Shown here: positions 51,873 through 61,717 of the stretch, piece after piece | How the letters are laid out: each line of letters begins with the position of its first letter | Position numbering within the stretch: position 1 is the first letter of the stretch | From: Chloroflexota bacterium | GTDB lineage: Bacteria; Chloroflexota; Anaerolineae; Anaerolineales; E44-bin32 | Assembly (NCBI GenBank): GCA_022561215.1 | Contig: JADFRQ010000001.1 | Coordinates: 1 to 64,000 of the forward strand | Direction: 5' to 3' | DNA length: 64,000 bases | Program-made: the position numbers and the translations under genes | The notes under the pieces: model-generated | What the model saw: only the letters and a program-made list of their open reading frames with translations | Databases searched by the model: none | What the model was told of the DNA's origin: nothing

Positions 51873-53462
51873 CTAGGATAAGTAATCGCGCAGGTGTCTG
51901 CTGCGGGTTGGATGGCGAAGTTTGCGCAGGGCTTTCGCTTCGATTTGACGAATTCGTTCACGCGTTACATTAAAATATCGGCCAACTTCTTCCAGCGTAT
52001 AGTCCTTCCCATTGAGCAAGCCAAAGCGCATTTCAAGGACCTGGCGCTCGCGCTCGGTAAGTACAGCGAGTGCATTCTGGACCTGATCCTTAAGCAATAC
52101 ACGAGCGGCGGCATCGGCAGGCTCGGGCATCGACTCATCTTCAATAAAATCGGCCAGGCTGCTGGAATCTTCTGGCCCTACTGGTGACTCGAGTGAGATC
52201 GGTTCCTGAGCAATGCGAATAATCCTGGTCACTCTTCCCGCGGCGCGTTGCCATCTGCGCTCAAGTGCAGGATCAAGGGGTAAATCATCCCATTTGGCAA
52301 TCTGGATGGCAGCAATGTCTTCAGGCTCCAATAACTCCATCTCAATGGCAAGCTCTTCGTAGGTTGCTTCACGTCCGAGTTCCTGGATCAATTTTCGCTG
52401 AGCCCGGCCCAGACGGTTGATGGTCTCCACCATATGCACGGGGATACGAATCGTGCGCGCCTGGTCGGCGATTGCTCGGCTGATTGCCTGCCTTATCCAC
52501 CATGTCGCATAGGTACTGAATTTATAGCCTTTGGCCGGGTCGAATTTTTCTACTCCGCGAAGCAAGCCGATATTTCCCTCTTGTATGAGATCGAGAAAAG
52601 CAATTCCACCTCTGCCCATATAACGTTTGGCTACACTTACAACCAGGCGCAAGTTCGCCCGGATTAGTGCATTCTGAGCTTCTTCAGCCAGCAGTGCAAT
52701 CTTCTGGAATTCGATCCTTAATTCGGAGGTATCCGGGATCCAACGATGGTATGTACGATTAATGGGCAATCCTTTGCCATCTGCCAACCGGTTCGATAAA
52801 CGAAGCGCGACGCTTTCGGGCATGAGATATAGGGATGCGAAGGTGATAAGTGCTTTTCTGGCAACCTCTTCCCAAGCCTTATCATTTCCCCAGAGGCCAT
52901 TGTTGAGCCAAGCCCGCAAATAGGATGGGCTATCATCTTGCCATCTCAGATGAAGCTCGCGCGCTTCTTCGAGAATTAAGTGTAAATCTGGTTTGGGTAA
53001 CTTTAATTTTTTCGCTTCGTCGCGCACATATTTCCAGCTTTTACGAAGATCATCATACAGAGCGCGTTGGATGGCAGTCTCAATCGAAATACCAGCTTGG
53101 CTCTTGGCAGGATTTGCTTTTAATCTCTCCAGTATCTTGCGAGCTTCCATGCGCACGGCGAGCCACATTTCCTGATCCGCTTGCAACAATTTGACCTGAC
53201 CAATTTCCTTAAGATAGAGACGAACAGGATCATCGCTCGGTTCCAGCTCGATCGGAAATTCTTCGATCTCCGCGATATCCTCCTCTACGGAAAGGTTATT
53301 AGGGTCGCTGCCAAATTGATCACTTGTAGGATCAATCGACTTAGGCTCAGAATTCTTCGCGCCATCATCAATTTTCTTGAGTGCCTCCGAATCGAAGATT
53401 TCCTCGATCGATTCAAGATGACCCTCTTTCTTTGGTAAATGATTATTTGAATCTTTTGTCAT
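51873..53462 (-). CDS. rpoD: Primary sigma factor RpoD (sigma-70)
   Basis: A 529-residue housekeeping sigma factor. An acidic N-terminus of about 75 residues is followed by region 1.2 ([17 protein letters not shown]), a spacer, and region 2 ([66 protein letters not shown]). Region 3 and region 4 follow ([29 protein letters not shown]). Within region 3, before the usual [12 protein letters not shown], about 25 extra residues ([25 protein letters not shown]) are present. It follows dnaG with 5 bp between stop and start, the classical macromolecular-synthesis arrangement without rpsU. Confidence 0.96.
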   Translation of the reverse strand: MTKDSNNHLPKKEGHLESIEEIFDSEALKKIDDGAKNSEPKSIDPTSDQFGSDPNNLSVEEDIAEIEEFPIELEPSDDPVRLYLKEIGQVKLLQADQEMWLAVRMEARKILERLKANPAKSQAGISIETAIQRALYDDLRKSWKYVRDEAKKLKLPKPDLHLILEEARELHLRWQDDSPSYLRAWLNNGLWGNDKAWEEVARKALITFASLYLMPESVALRLSNRLADGKGLPINRTYHRWIPDTSELRIEFQKIALLAEEAQNALIRANLRLVVSVAKRYMGRGGIAFLDLIQEGNIGLLRGVEKFDPAKGYKFSTYATWWIRQAISRAIADQARTIRIPVHMVETINRLGRAQRKLIQELGREATYEELAIEMELLEPEDIAAIQIAKWDDLPLDPALERRWQRAAGRVTRIIRIAQEPISLESPVGPEDSSSLADFIEDESMPEPADAAARVLLKDQVQNALAVLTERERQVLEMRFGLLNGKDYTLEEVGRYFNVTRERIRQIEAKALRKLRHPTRSRHLRDYLS

Positions 53463-53467
53463 TTATG

Positions 53468-55417
53468 TTACCGAAATTGTGCCGAGAGAGCGTTTGGTAA
53501 GGAGCCTTGCCGATGAGCAAGCGCTTGCTCCAATTTAGCCTTTTGGACAGCGTGCTGTTGAATTTGGGTCTTATATCCTTCAAGATCAACTTCAGATCTA
53601 CTATCCATAGGTCCATCGCCTTCCTCAGCCGAGCGCAGTATGAATTGCAGTTTGCTTAGGTCTTCTTCCAGACTTCGTTTCCTGAGCTGAAGAAAGCGAG
53701 CCGTAATTTCGTCCGCTACCTTGGGCTGCTCGAGCTCTAGTCCGACAAATTCAGCTAACTGGTTAAGATCCGCGCTCATGGTCTCCGCCGCGTCCAAGAG
53801 CGCGCTATCCAGTGTTTTCGTCCAATACTCTTTGGGTTCTTCTTTATCTTGGGCCAGCGACTTCTGAAGCGTCGCAAAGATGATTTGATGCTCCGTACCG
53901 CTGAAATCTCTGGCGCCAAGTCTCTCCATTTGCAAGGCTTGAAACTGCCGATCGATGCGGTACAAGAGTTCCGGATTCTGCATAAGCAACGCCAAACAAA
54001 AACGCTGCAGGGGTTTCTGCGAGTGTAGGTTTATATTTTCTATGGGTCGTGTTTGTTCTGCAGGCGAATCACGTTTCCAACTCTTGGGTCTCCAATTCAT
54101 TAGCGCGCGTTCGTCCACGCGCAGACGCCGAGCCAGCTGCTGGCGGTAGGCCTCACGTTCCACAGAATTACCAACATCTCCAATTAATGGCAATATTTGG
54201 GAGGCGATTTCTGCTTTTACTTTCGCATCATCGAGATCCCGATTCTCTGCCATGACGTCAAACACATAATTCACGATCGGTTTGGCTGCACCAATTAGCG
54301 TTTTCCAGTGCTCTGGATCAAGGCCAACAACTTCATCTGGATCCTTTCCGGATGGAAGCGAAACAATACGAATATCGGCATCAAGTCGACCCTCATGCCG
54401 CAGCAATCCGCGCGCATTAAAAACAGGATCTGGCTGGCGATCAAGAGCATCCCGGGCTACATTTAGCCCACGCATAGTCGCGCGATCTCCAGCAACATCG
54501 CCGTCAAGGGCCATGACAATGTTCCGAGAATACTTCTTCAGCATTCTCAGTTGATGTTCTGTCAGCGCAGTTCCCATCGGAGATATGGCATTCCTGAAAC
54601 CGGCCTGATGCAAGGCGATGACATCCATATAGCCCTCAACAATTACCGACTGGTTCGAGCTTCGGATGGTTTTACGCGCTTTATCCAACCCGTATAACAA
54701 ACGTCCTTTATCAAAAATAATACTTTGCGGGGAATTCAGAAACTTTGGTTCATCTTGCTTATCGACTACTCGCGCCCCAAAACCACACATGCGTCCCCGT
54801 GAGTCGCGAATGGGAATGATGATGCGATGGCGAAATCGATCGAAGGTTCCCCCGTCCTCGCGCGATGAAACAATTCCTGCGTCTAGCATATTTTTCTCGG
54901 AGAACCCACGCTCAATCAGATAACTTCGTGTACCTTCCCAAGCAGACTTTGCATAGCCAATTTCGAAGGCTTCCAACGTCTCATCTGCAATATCGCGCTG
55001 ATGCAGATAGTCTAAAACACTTTTACCTTGCTGCGAGCTGAGTAGATTATGCCGAAAGTAGGTTACCGCAGCCTCGAGCAAGTCACGCAAATGCGCATTT
55101 ATCTCCTCGTTTTCTTTTTGGGCTGCGGATAAGGGTTTAAGCTCAACTCCTGTTCGCTCGGCTAGATAGCTTAATGTTTCCGGAAAATCCCAGCCTTCTT
55201 TTTTCATCAAGAATCCGAAAACATCCCCGCCTTCATTGCAGGCCCCAAAACACCTCCATGTGTTTGTTTCTGGAAATACCACGAATGCCGGAGTGCGCGT
55301 ATTCGCATGAAAAGGGCAGAAACCTGTGTAATTCTTGCCAGATTTCTTTAATTTTACCGATTCAGAAATGATTTCACTAATATCGATACGATCTTTGATA
55401 TCGTCAACTGCACTCAT
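53468..55417 (-). CDS. dnaG: DNA primase
   Basis: A 649-residue primase making RNA primers at the fork. The N-terminal zinc ribbon is C34-P-F-H37 ... C56-F-G-A-C60, with one more residue in the last Cys pair than the common CFGC form. The RNA polymerase domain includes FGARVVD, the TOPRIM motifs VIVEGYMDVIAL and MALDGDVAGDRA, and SPMGTALTEHQLRMLKKY. The Glu-rich C-terminal part should contact the DnaB helicase. I start it at ATG 55417 (MSAVDDIKDRIDISEII); the track ORF from 55495 has 26 unlikely residues. Confidence 0.95.
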   Translation of the reverse strand: MSAVDDIKDRIDISEIISESVKLKKSGKNYTGFCPFHANTRTPAFVVFPETNTWRCFGACNEGGDVFGFLMKKEGWDFPETLSYLAERTGVELKPLSAAQKENEEINAHLRDLLEAAVTYFRHNLLSSQQGKSVLDYLHQRDIADETLEAFEIGYAKSAWEGTRSYLIERGFSEKNMLDAGIVSSREDGGTFDRFRHRIIIPIRDSRGRMCGFGARVVDKQDEPKFLNSPQSIIFDKGRLLYGLDKARKTIRSSNQSVIVEGYMDVIALHQAGFRNAISPMGTALTEHQLRMLKKYSRNIVMALDGDVAGDRATMRGLNVARDALDRQPDPVFNARGLLRHEGRLDADIRIVSLPSGKDPDEVVGLDPEHWKTLIGAAKPIVNYVFDVMAENRDLDDAKVKAEIASQILPLIGDVGNSVEREAYRQQLARRLRVDERALMNWRPKSWKRDSPAEQTRPIENINLHSQKPLQRFCLALLMQNPELLYRIDRQFQALQMERLGARDFSGTEHQIIFATLQKSLAQDKEEPKEYWTKTLDSALLDAAETMSADLNQLAEFVGLELEQPKVADEITARFLQLRKRSLEEDLSKLQFILRSAEEGDGPMDSRSEVDLEGYKTQIQQHAVQKAKLEQALAHRQGSLPNALSAQFR

Positions 55418-55601
55418 CAAAAATGCCATCCCCAAACAGGAGTTACCAAAACCGTGACCTTCGCAATCGCCCCCCGAATAAGATCGTTCAAACACATCAA
55501 TATAGCGTGGATCAAATCATTAACATAATTAAATTACGAATCGAAAACATGACTCGCGCCGGTAGATTGAACTGGCTCCCACTTCCACAGATGGGCTGGC
55601 A

Positions 55602-55631
55602 ATTATATCCGCCCCATGGGACGCGCGCCAA
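55602..55631 (-). promoter_or_regulatory. Candidate promoter of dnaG-rpoD (TTGGCG-N18-TATAAT)
   Basis: Minus strand TTGGCG (55626-55631) and TATAAT (55602-55607) with 18 bp between, in the 253-bp gap after glyQS. The leader to dnaG would be about 180 nt. Confidence 0.5.
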
Positions 55632-55670
55632 TTGGAAAAGAGAAAATGGATGGACAGCTGATGCGAAGAG

Positions 55671-58658
55671 CTAAAATCCTTCCAACAACGAAAAGTCGGC
55701 CACTGTATGCGTAAGCTCAACGATGCGCTGCAAAATCGCCAAACGATTTAATCGAAGATCTTCCTCCTCCGCCATCACAAGAACCTCATTAAAAAATTCT
55801 GTGATAGCAGGGACCATGGGCTCGAATATGTCGATAAAACGAACTACCGACCCATCGATGCGCTTCTTATTGCGCCCTTTTTCAAGCACTTCGAGGAGCC
55901 GAATTTCAGCCGCCTCCTTCAGAATTTCTTCATTAACAACGTGCTGCTTCAATTCTCCCCGGGTAATCCTCGCACAACGCGCGTACGCCTGCAAAATTGC
56001 ATCCCAGTTATCCTTGGCCACCACCTTAGTAAGCTCATCAACAGCCCGCGATGCTTGGGCAGGATTATGGTTTTGTTCAGCCAAGACGGCGGCAACAATG
56101 TCGTGCCGTTTTCCTTCGGCAAGAAGCAATGCTTGTTGGCGGGAGGTGATAAAAACCATACAATCCTCCACCGTGTGGTCATCCAAAGCGATGGGCAAAT
56201 ATTCTGCGGCCTTCGTTAGCCCCATTCGAATGTCAAAACTCAAATCATGGGAGATAAGCAGGTGGACCAATCCAATTGCCGTGCGGCGTAGGGCGAAGGG
56301 ATCCCGCGCACCCGATGGTCGTAGCCCCGCGGCGAAAAGGCCAATTAATGAGTCGAAACGATCAGCCATTCCAACGATTAATCCAGGATGGCTTGGTGGA
56401 ATTTGATCCCCGGAAAATCGCGGCAAATAATGTTCGTAAATGGCATTTGCTACAGCTTCCTTTTCCCCTGATGCAAGCGCGTACACGCGGCCCATCTCCC
56501 CTTGGAGCGAAGTTATTTCAATCACCATTTGAGTTGCCAGATCGGCTTTGCTCAAATGCGCCGCGCGCTCGGCTGTTTGTAGAATATCTTTGTCAAAATC
56601 GACCATTCTAACAAGGTCTGGGACGAGCTTCTCAATGCGCTCAACTTTATCGAGAACGGATCCTAGCTGCTCCTGAAAAGTAAGTGTGTCAAGCTTGGCA
56701 CGATAGAATTCGAGTGGATTTTCCGAATCCCTTGAAAAAAAGTAGGCTGCATCCGCGAAACGCGCCCGAATTACTTGTTCATTCCCTTCCCTGACGCCAT
56801 CAATATTTTTCTCATCACCATTCCTGACAGCGACAAAATAAGGTAAAAGTTTTCCCTCTTTCTCCAGGGGAAAATAGCGCTGGTGATGTTTCATAACCGT
56901 GATTAAAACCTGCCTTGGAAGGTCCAGGTCTTTGTCAGCAAAATGACCTAACAATGCTGTCGGTCGTTCGACCAAATTTGCAACCTCATTCTCTAATGCC
57001 TCATCCTCAGGAATTGTGGCATGCACTTCTCCAGCGAGCTTTTTAATCTGATCTGAGATATTCTGCTTGCGCTCGGCTGGGTCGAGAATTATGCCCGCAT
57101 TTTTCATCTGGCGTAGATACATCTGAACGTCTTCAATCTCGATCCATTGCGGGTCATGGAAGCGCAGAAGTTTCGTGAATCTACGTGCCTTCAGCCCGGC
57201 AATCGAAAACGGAATGGAACGATTGCCATGCAGCCCCAGAAGCCAGCGGATGGGCCGTGAAAAGGCAACGCCACTATCATTCCAGCGCATCGTTTTTGCA
57301 AAACGCAATTTCAAGAATAACGATGGAATTTCTTGCTGAAGCACTTCTTCCGCCGGAATTCCTTGCTCGCGCACCTGAGCCACAACATAACTCCCGCCAT
57401 CAATCTCTTGAATTTGAAGCGCTTCTACCTCCATATGGTTGCTCCTGGCAAAACCCACTGCCGCGGGCGTTGGCTGGCCCTGATCATCGAAAGCCCTCGC
57501 CGCCGGCGGCCCCTTCAATATGGTTATTTGCTCTGATTGCATGGGTGCTAAATCTTGCACCAATATCACCAAACGACGAGGTGTACCCATAATCTGAATG
57601 GGTCCATGCTCCAGTCGAAATTTTGACAGCATCGGCGCGACCGTGTCTTCAAGTTGTGCGATCGCCGCGCTCAAATCGCTCGAAGGAAGCTCTTCTGTTC
57701 CGACTTCTATGAGCAATGTATTGGCTTTGTCAGTAGGTAGATTTTTTTCTACGGGCGGATTGGGAAAGGAAACCGAATAAGTTGGGTGATTTGCCTTCCA
57801 GGGATAACCTGCTTCCTTACGTTGGTTGAGATATACATCTGCAATGTCACGCGCAAGATCGCGCATGCGTGCGAAAAGCGCCGCCCGTTCTGCAACCCCA
57901 ATGGCGCCTCGGGCATCAAGAATATTGAACGTATGCGAACATTTCAGGACATAATCGTGGGCGGGATTCACGAGACCATACCCGATGGATGATCTCGCCT
58001 CCGCTTCAAACTCATCGTATAGCTGCCTTAAACGTTCAACATTGGCAGTCTCGAAATTGTAGCGATTGAATTGCACTTCACTATCCAGTGCAATTTCCCC
58101 ATAGGTGTGATTCTCATTCCAATGTATATCGAGAAAACTATCCACACCCTGCAAGATCATCACGATGCGTTCCATTCCGTACGTGATTTCAACCGAAACG
58201 GGATCCAGAACTTGCCCTCCCGACTGTTGAAAGTAAGTAAACTGGGTAATCTCCTGCCCATCCAACCAAACTTCCCAACCGAGTCCCCATGCCCCCAACG
58301 CCGGGGCTTCCCAGTTATCCTCGACAAATCGAATGTCATGCAGTTCGGGGTCGATTCCTAATTCCAGAAGTGAGCGCAAGAACAGCTCCTGAGGATCCCC
58401 AGGATCGGGTTTCAGGATCACTTGAAATTGATAATAATGCTGCCAACGGCTGGGGTTTTCACCATAGCGGCCATCTGATGGTCGAATTGTGGGTTCGACG
58501 TAGGCTACCCACCAAGGCTCCGGACCCAGCACGCGCAAAAAGGTCGCCGGATTCATGGTTCCGGCGCCGACTTCAGTGTGGTAAGGCTGCCAAATGATGC
58601 AGCCTTGATCTGCCCAGAATTGCTGCAATTTGAGAATCGCGGACTGGAAAGTTAACAT
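55671..58658 (-). CDS. glyQS: Fused glycine-tRNA ligase (alpha + beta in one chain)
   Basis: A 995-residue protein. The first about 290 residues are the catalytic alpha subunit of the bacterial tetrameric GlyRS ([71 protein letters not shown]). After a short linker ([15 protein letters not shown]) comes the tRNA-recognising beta subunit, starting [15 protein letters not shown], with an HD-like region and C-terminal anticodon-binding helices. In most bacteria these are separate glyQ and glyS genes; fusions occur in a few lineages. I start at ATG 58658 ([15 protein letters not shown]); ATG 58667 is possible. It lies 98 bp after recO. Confidence 0.96.
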   Translation of the reverse strand: MLTFQSAILKLQQFWADQGCIIWQPYHTEVGAGTMNPATFLRVLGPEPWWVAYVEPTIRPSDGRYGENPSRWQHYYQFQVILKPDPGDPQELFLRSLLELGIDPELHDIRFVEDNWEAPALGAWGLGWEVWLDGQEITQFTYFQQSGGQVLDPVSVEITYGMERIVMILQGVDSFLDIHWNENHTYGEIALDSEVQFNRYNFETANVERLRQLYDEFEAEARSSIGYGLVNPAHDYVLKCSHTFNILDARGAIGVAERAALFARMRDLARDIADVYLNQRKEAGYPWKANHPTYSVSFPNPPVEKNLPTDKANTLLIEVGTEELPSSDLSAAIAQLEDTVAPMLSKFRLEHGPIQIMGTPRRLVILVQDLAPMQSEQITILKGPPAARAFDDQGQPTPAAVGFARSNHMEVEALQIQEIDGGSYVVAQVREQGIPAEEVLQQEIPSLFLKLRFAKTMRWNDSGVAFSRPIRWLLGLHGNRSIPFSIAGLKARRFTKLLRFHDPQWIEIEDVQMYLRQMKNAGIILDPAERKQNISDQIKKLAGEVHATIPEDEALENEVANLVERPTALLGHFADKDLDLPRQVLITVMKHHQRYFPLEKEGKLLPYFVAVRNGDEKNIDGVREGNEQVIRARFADAAYFFSRDSENPLEFYRAKLDTLTFQEQLGSVLDKVERIEKLVPDLVRMVDFDKDILQTAERAAHLSKADLATQMVIEITSLQGEMGRVYALASGEKEAVANAIYEHYLPRFSGDQIPPSHPGLIVGMADRFDSLIGLFAAGLRPSGARDPFALRRTAIGLVHLLISHDLSFDIRMGLTKAAEYLPIALDDHTVEDCMVFITSRQQALLLAEGKRHDIVAAVLAEQNHNPAQASRAVDELTKVVAKDNWDAILQAYARCARITRGELKQHVVNEEILKEAAEIRLLEVLEKGRNKKRIDGSVVRFIDIFEPMVPAITEFFNEVLVMAEEEDLRLNRLAILQRIVELTHTVADFSLLEGF

Positions 58659-58756
58659 TGAAAGCATTCTCTGTTTTTCGGTTTGCGTTTGATCGTGTCG
58701 CCATGGAAAAGCCCCAGTGATCAACTACCAGGCAATCATCCTATGATTATCCAATT

Positions 58757-59539
58757 TTAGACACGCCATTTTTCGAGACGTTGGACACGCCGTAGAAATA
58801 CGGGGCTATTTAATCGTCCTTCAAGAATGTGACTAAGATAACTTTCCATAAGCCTGCCGACTTCATCTGCAATCTTGCTTTCGATACGCGGTTGCGCTGC
58901 CGTTTCATAACGATTGCGTTGATAAAAACGCAAAACCTTCAAAGCTAATAAGCTGAGGGAAACTGAATCTATCTGGCTTTGCCTTCCCCGAGGACAAACC
59001 ACTCCGCCCAATTGAAAAGAAAAATATTGATCGAGCGCTTCGATTTTTTCCGCGCAATGAACACATTCAAAAAATTCGGGACGGTAGCCTGCAAATTCCA
59101 ATAGCCGCAATTCAAAAAAGAGGGTCACTGCCCAAGGCTTTTCTTCGGCAGAAGACAATCGATCGAGAGAGGAAAGCAGCAAATTGTATAGTTCTTGATT
59201 ATCCTCACGTTCCTCGACGGAGAAGCGATCCAAAAGCTCTACGATATAGGAGGCATGCCCAAGGGTAATTAAGTCAGAGAGTATGTTGGGATACGTTTCA
59301 ATTGATTCAGCCTGGGTGATGATATCCAAGTTCCGCCCGCGGGCGATCAACAATTTAACCCGTGTAAATGGCTCGAGATGGCCGGATTTACGCGAGCGAG
59401 GTTTGCGTACACCTTTGGCGACAAGCCTTAATTTTCCCAAATTTTTTGTATAAATTGTGGTCAGCCGATCCGCCTCACCAAAATCCCGTCGCCTCAGGAC
59501 CACACCCTCCGCCCGATAAACCCTCTCCAGATTGGACAT
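58757..59539 (-). CDS. recO: DNA repair protein RecO
   Basis: A 260-residue mediator that, with RecR (and RecF), helps RecA load onto SSB-coated DNA. It begins with the OB fold RAEGVVLRRRDFGEADRLTTIYTKNLGKLRLVAKGVRKPRSRKSGHLEPFTRVKL, then a helical domain. The zinc-ribbon position has CVHC but then only one further cysteine (VVCPRGRQ), so the usual four-Cys site is incomplete. A tight downstream neighbour is glyQS, a common pairing in bacteria. Confidence 0.93.
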   Translation of the reverse strand: MSNLERVYRAEGVVLRRRDFGEADRLTTIYTKNLGKLRLVAKGVRKPRSRKSGHLEPFTRVKLLIARGRNLDIITQAESIETYPNILSDLITLGHASYIVELLDRFSVEEREDNQELYNLLLSSLDRLSSAEEKPWAVTLFFELRLLEFAGYRPEFFECVHCAEKIEALDQYFSFQLGGVVCPRGRQSQIDSVSLSLLALKVLRFYQRNRYETAAQPRIESKIADEVGRLMESYLSHILEGRLNSPVFLRRVQRLEKWRV

Positions 59540-60003
59540 AGGTGCGATTATACCAGCGGCCCTTTGTCATCGGTGATCAGGGGAAGGTAAAAAGTGGAAC
59601 GCTCGGCTTGGGTTGGCGAGGGTGGCTCGGATGCTCAATAGGCCATTGCTGTACATTTCCGCACATGTTTATGGGCTGCGTAAGTTGGAGCGCGTTGCCG
59701 GTTGCCCTTAGGATTGAATGCGCCTTAAATAGAGCGCCATTCTGGAGTCCGAACATTTGCACTTTGTGTGCAGGCTCAGCCGGCAGGGCTTCTATCCGAA
59801 TAAGTCGGGAGCTGCACTCCCGCGCAAAAGCAAAGCTCTTGCACCCTCCAGAGTGATCAATTGTAGCCATGACGGTGTACTCTTGATGCACGAATCCCGG
59901 CATAGGCGCCCAGAAGAAGCGCATGCCCAAACAAATCGGCAGTCGCCGTTATGTATGGTTTTTGTAGAGGGAAGATTACCAAATCGCTCTGTTGAGACGG
60001 TTC
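59540..60003. other. Gap of 460 bp, no gene seen
   Basis: Lies between recO and the cdd stop. It holds a short palindrome CGGGAG-CTGCA-CTCCCG (59806-59822). The track ORFs on both strands look like chance translations. Confidence 0.35.
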
Positions 60004-60435
60004 CTACCCATGCGTATCTGATTCTAATTCCTTGCCAAGATCTTCCGGACCAAAGGAATGCGGCAGCAAATCAGCCAGGGTTGTTTCATGCAGGATCTCC
60101 CCGGAATCGTTGGCGACAATAATAATCGCCTCCTGGGAAAATTCCGACAAAACCTGGCGGCACGCTCCGCATGGATAACCTGCCTTCTGTGTGACGACAG
60201 CCAGCGCTTGCATACTGCGCTCTCCATCAGACACGGCCTTAAATATCGCCGCGCGCTCGGCACACATCGTCGTCGGGTAAGCAGCGTTTTCGACATTGGC
60301 GCCATCGTAGATTTCGCCGTTGTCGGCGAGCACAGCCGCGCCGACCGCAAAGTTGGAATACGGCGCGTAGGCATTTAATCTCACTTTAATTGCTTGGGCG
60401 ACCAGTATTTTCTTCTGCTCTTGACTAAGATTCAT
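60004..60435 (-). CDS. cdd: Cytidine deaminase
   Basis: A 143-residue zinc enzyme deaminating cytidine and deoxycytidine for pyrimidine salvage. It shows NAYAPYSNFAVGAAVLADNGEIYDGANVENAAYPTTMCAERAAIFKAVSDG with the zinc and proton-shuttle motif C-A-E, and the second site GYPCGACRQVLSEF (P-C-x-x-C). Length fits the short tetrameric form. I start it at ATG 60435 (MNLSQEQKKILV), overlapping the CBS-protein stop by 11 bp with GGAG upstream; the longer track ORF starts inside that neighbour. Confidence 0.95.
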   Translation of the reverse strand: MNLSQEQKKILVAQAIKVRLNAYAPYSNFAVGAAVLADNGEIYDGANVENAAYPTTMCAERAAIFKAVSDGERSMQALAVVTQKAGYPCGACRQVLSEFSQEAIIIVANDSGEILHETTLADLLPHSFGPEDLGKELESDTHG

Positions 60436-61717
60436 CCGATGGATTCTCCGACATGGAGATTTTCTTTCGGCTGGCACGCACTTTGCGAATGCGCTTTCCC
60501 GTAACCTGCTCCACGACCAAGTGCAACCCACCTGCATCGACAAATTCGCCCGGGAGAGGGACTCGTCCCAGCTGACTATAAATAAACCCTCCCAACGTTT
60601 CACTCGTGTCTTTGGGCAATTCAGAACCGACAAGAAGATTTACATCATCCAAATCTATCCCCCCGCTAAAGAGATATTCGCCCTCCATTAGCTGTTGATA
60701 TGATGCTTCTTCAGCAACGTCATATTCATCGCGTATCTCACCCACGATTTCTTCGACGACATCTTCGATTGTTACCAGACCCGCAGTGCCCCCATACTCA
60801 TCTACCACGAGAGCCATATGAATGCGCTTCGCCTGCATTTCAGCCAAAAGATCATCCAACTTTATGCCTTCAGGAATAAAAAATGCTTCGCGAATGAATT
60901 TTGAGATCGGTTCAATTTGGCGGTTTTCCTTCCAGGCCCGCAATAAATCTTTGATATAGATTAAGCCAACTACGTTGTCGATCGACTGATCAAAAACAGG
61001 AGCGCGCGAGTGACCCGTACGCAAAAGGGTATCCAGCGCGGCCATAAGAAGTGTGCTGCCTTCCAGCGCATGGATATCGATACGCGGCGTCATCACTTCC
61101 CTCGCCAAGGTATTGCCAAATTGGAAGATAGAGTAGATCATCGCTTTCTCTTCCTCTTCGATCGCCCCACCTTCTTCTCCCTTATCAACGAGAGTCATGA
61201 TTTCTTCTTCGGTCACAAGCACCCGCTCACGACCTCCTTTTGAACCCAATAGATATCCATCCAGTATTCGTACAACTCTGCGCACAGGTTTTGTGAAAAA
61301 GATCGTCGCCCTGGCTAAAAACGTAAGACGCAGTGCCCATCGATTGGGCGATCGAAGCACTCCTTCCTCTGCGAGAAATTCAATCAGTCCTACAAGAGTG
61401 CCAATTCCGAGGAGAACAAGGAGTAAACGGCCAAGTTGAATTTCGTTTTCCACCTGGTAAAGTTGGCGAAGAATAAAAAGAGCAAAACCGATCGTGAGCA
61501 CGCGGAAAAGCCCCCGGAAGATACGCATGGACAAGATTAATTTTGTAGCGCTGCGAACGACATCGATCGTCTCTTGAGCAACAATGCTGCCGGAATCTTT
61601 AAGTTCTTCGAGGCGCGAGGGATGGCTGTTAACGAAGGCACTCCTCGTCGCCGCCAATAACGCGTCAAAGAAAACCATGATCAGAAGATAAATTGGGATT
61701 GAAAGGCTGTCAATCAC
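60425..61717 (-). CDS. CNNM/CorC-type membrane protein with CBS pair (hemolysin C family)
   Basis: A 430-residue protein. The N-terminal CNNM/DUF21 membrane domain (about 1-135) is followed by a CBS pair (TPRIDIHALEGSTLLMAALDTLLRTGHSRAPVF and HMALVVDEYGGTAGLVTIEDVVEEIVGEIRDEYD) and a C-terminal CorC_HlyC domain (LFSGGIDLDDVNLLVG...ETLGGFIYSQLGRVPLPGEFV). Members are linked to Mg or Co export and adenine-nucleotide sensing; the name hemolysin is historic. It overlaps glmU by 8 bp and cdd by 11 bp, making a three-gene unit. Confidence 0.93.
   Translation of the reverse strand: MIDSLSIPIYLLIMVFFDALLAATRSAFVNSHPSRLEELKDSGSIVAQETIDVVRSATKLILSMRIFRGLFRVLTIGFALFILRQLYQVENEIQLGRLLLVLLGIGTLVGLIEFLAEEGVLRSPNRWALRLTFLARATIFFTKPVRRVVRILDGYLLGSKGGRERVLVTEEEIMTLVDKGEEGGAIEEEEKAMIYSIFQFGNTLAREVMTPRIDIHALEGSTLLMAALDTLLRTGHSRAPVFDQSIDNVVGLIYIKDLLRAWKENRQIEPISKFIREAFFIPEGIKLDDLLAEMQAKRIHMALVVDEYGGTAGLVTIEDVVEEIVGEIRDEYDVAEEASYQQLMEGEYLFSGGIDLDDVNLLVGSELPKDTSETLGGFIYSQLGRVPLPGEFVDAGGLHLVVEQVTGKRIRKVRASRKKISMSENPSDES

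Noticed and set aside
55723-56406. 227-residue plus-strand ORF
   Set aside because: Shadow of the fused glyQS gene; Ser/Arg-rich translation typical of antisense frames.
59577-59930. 117-residue minus ORF between recO and cdd
   Set aside because: No recognisable domain or start signal; it overlaps similar-sized ORFs on the other strand.
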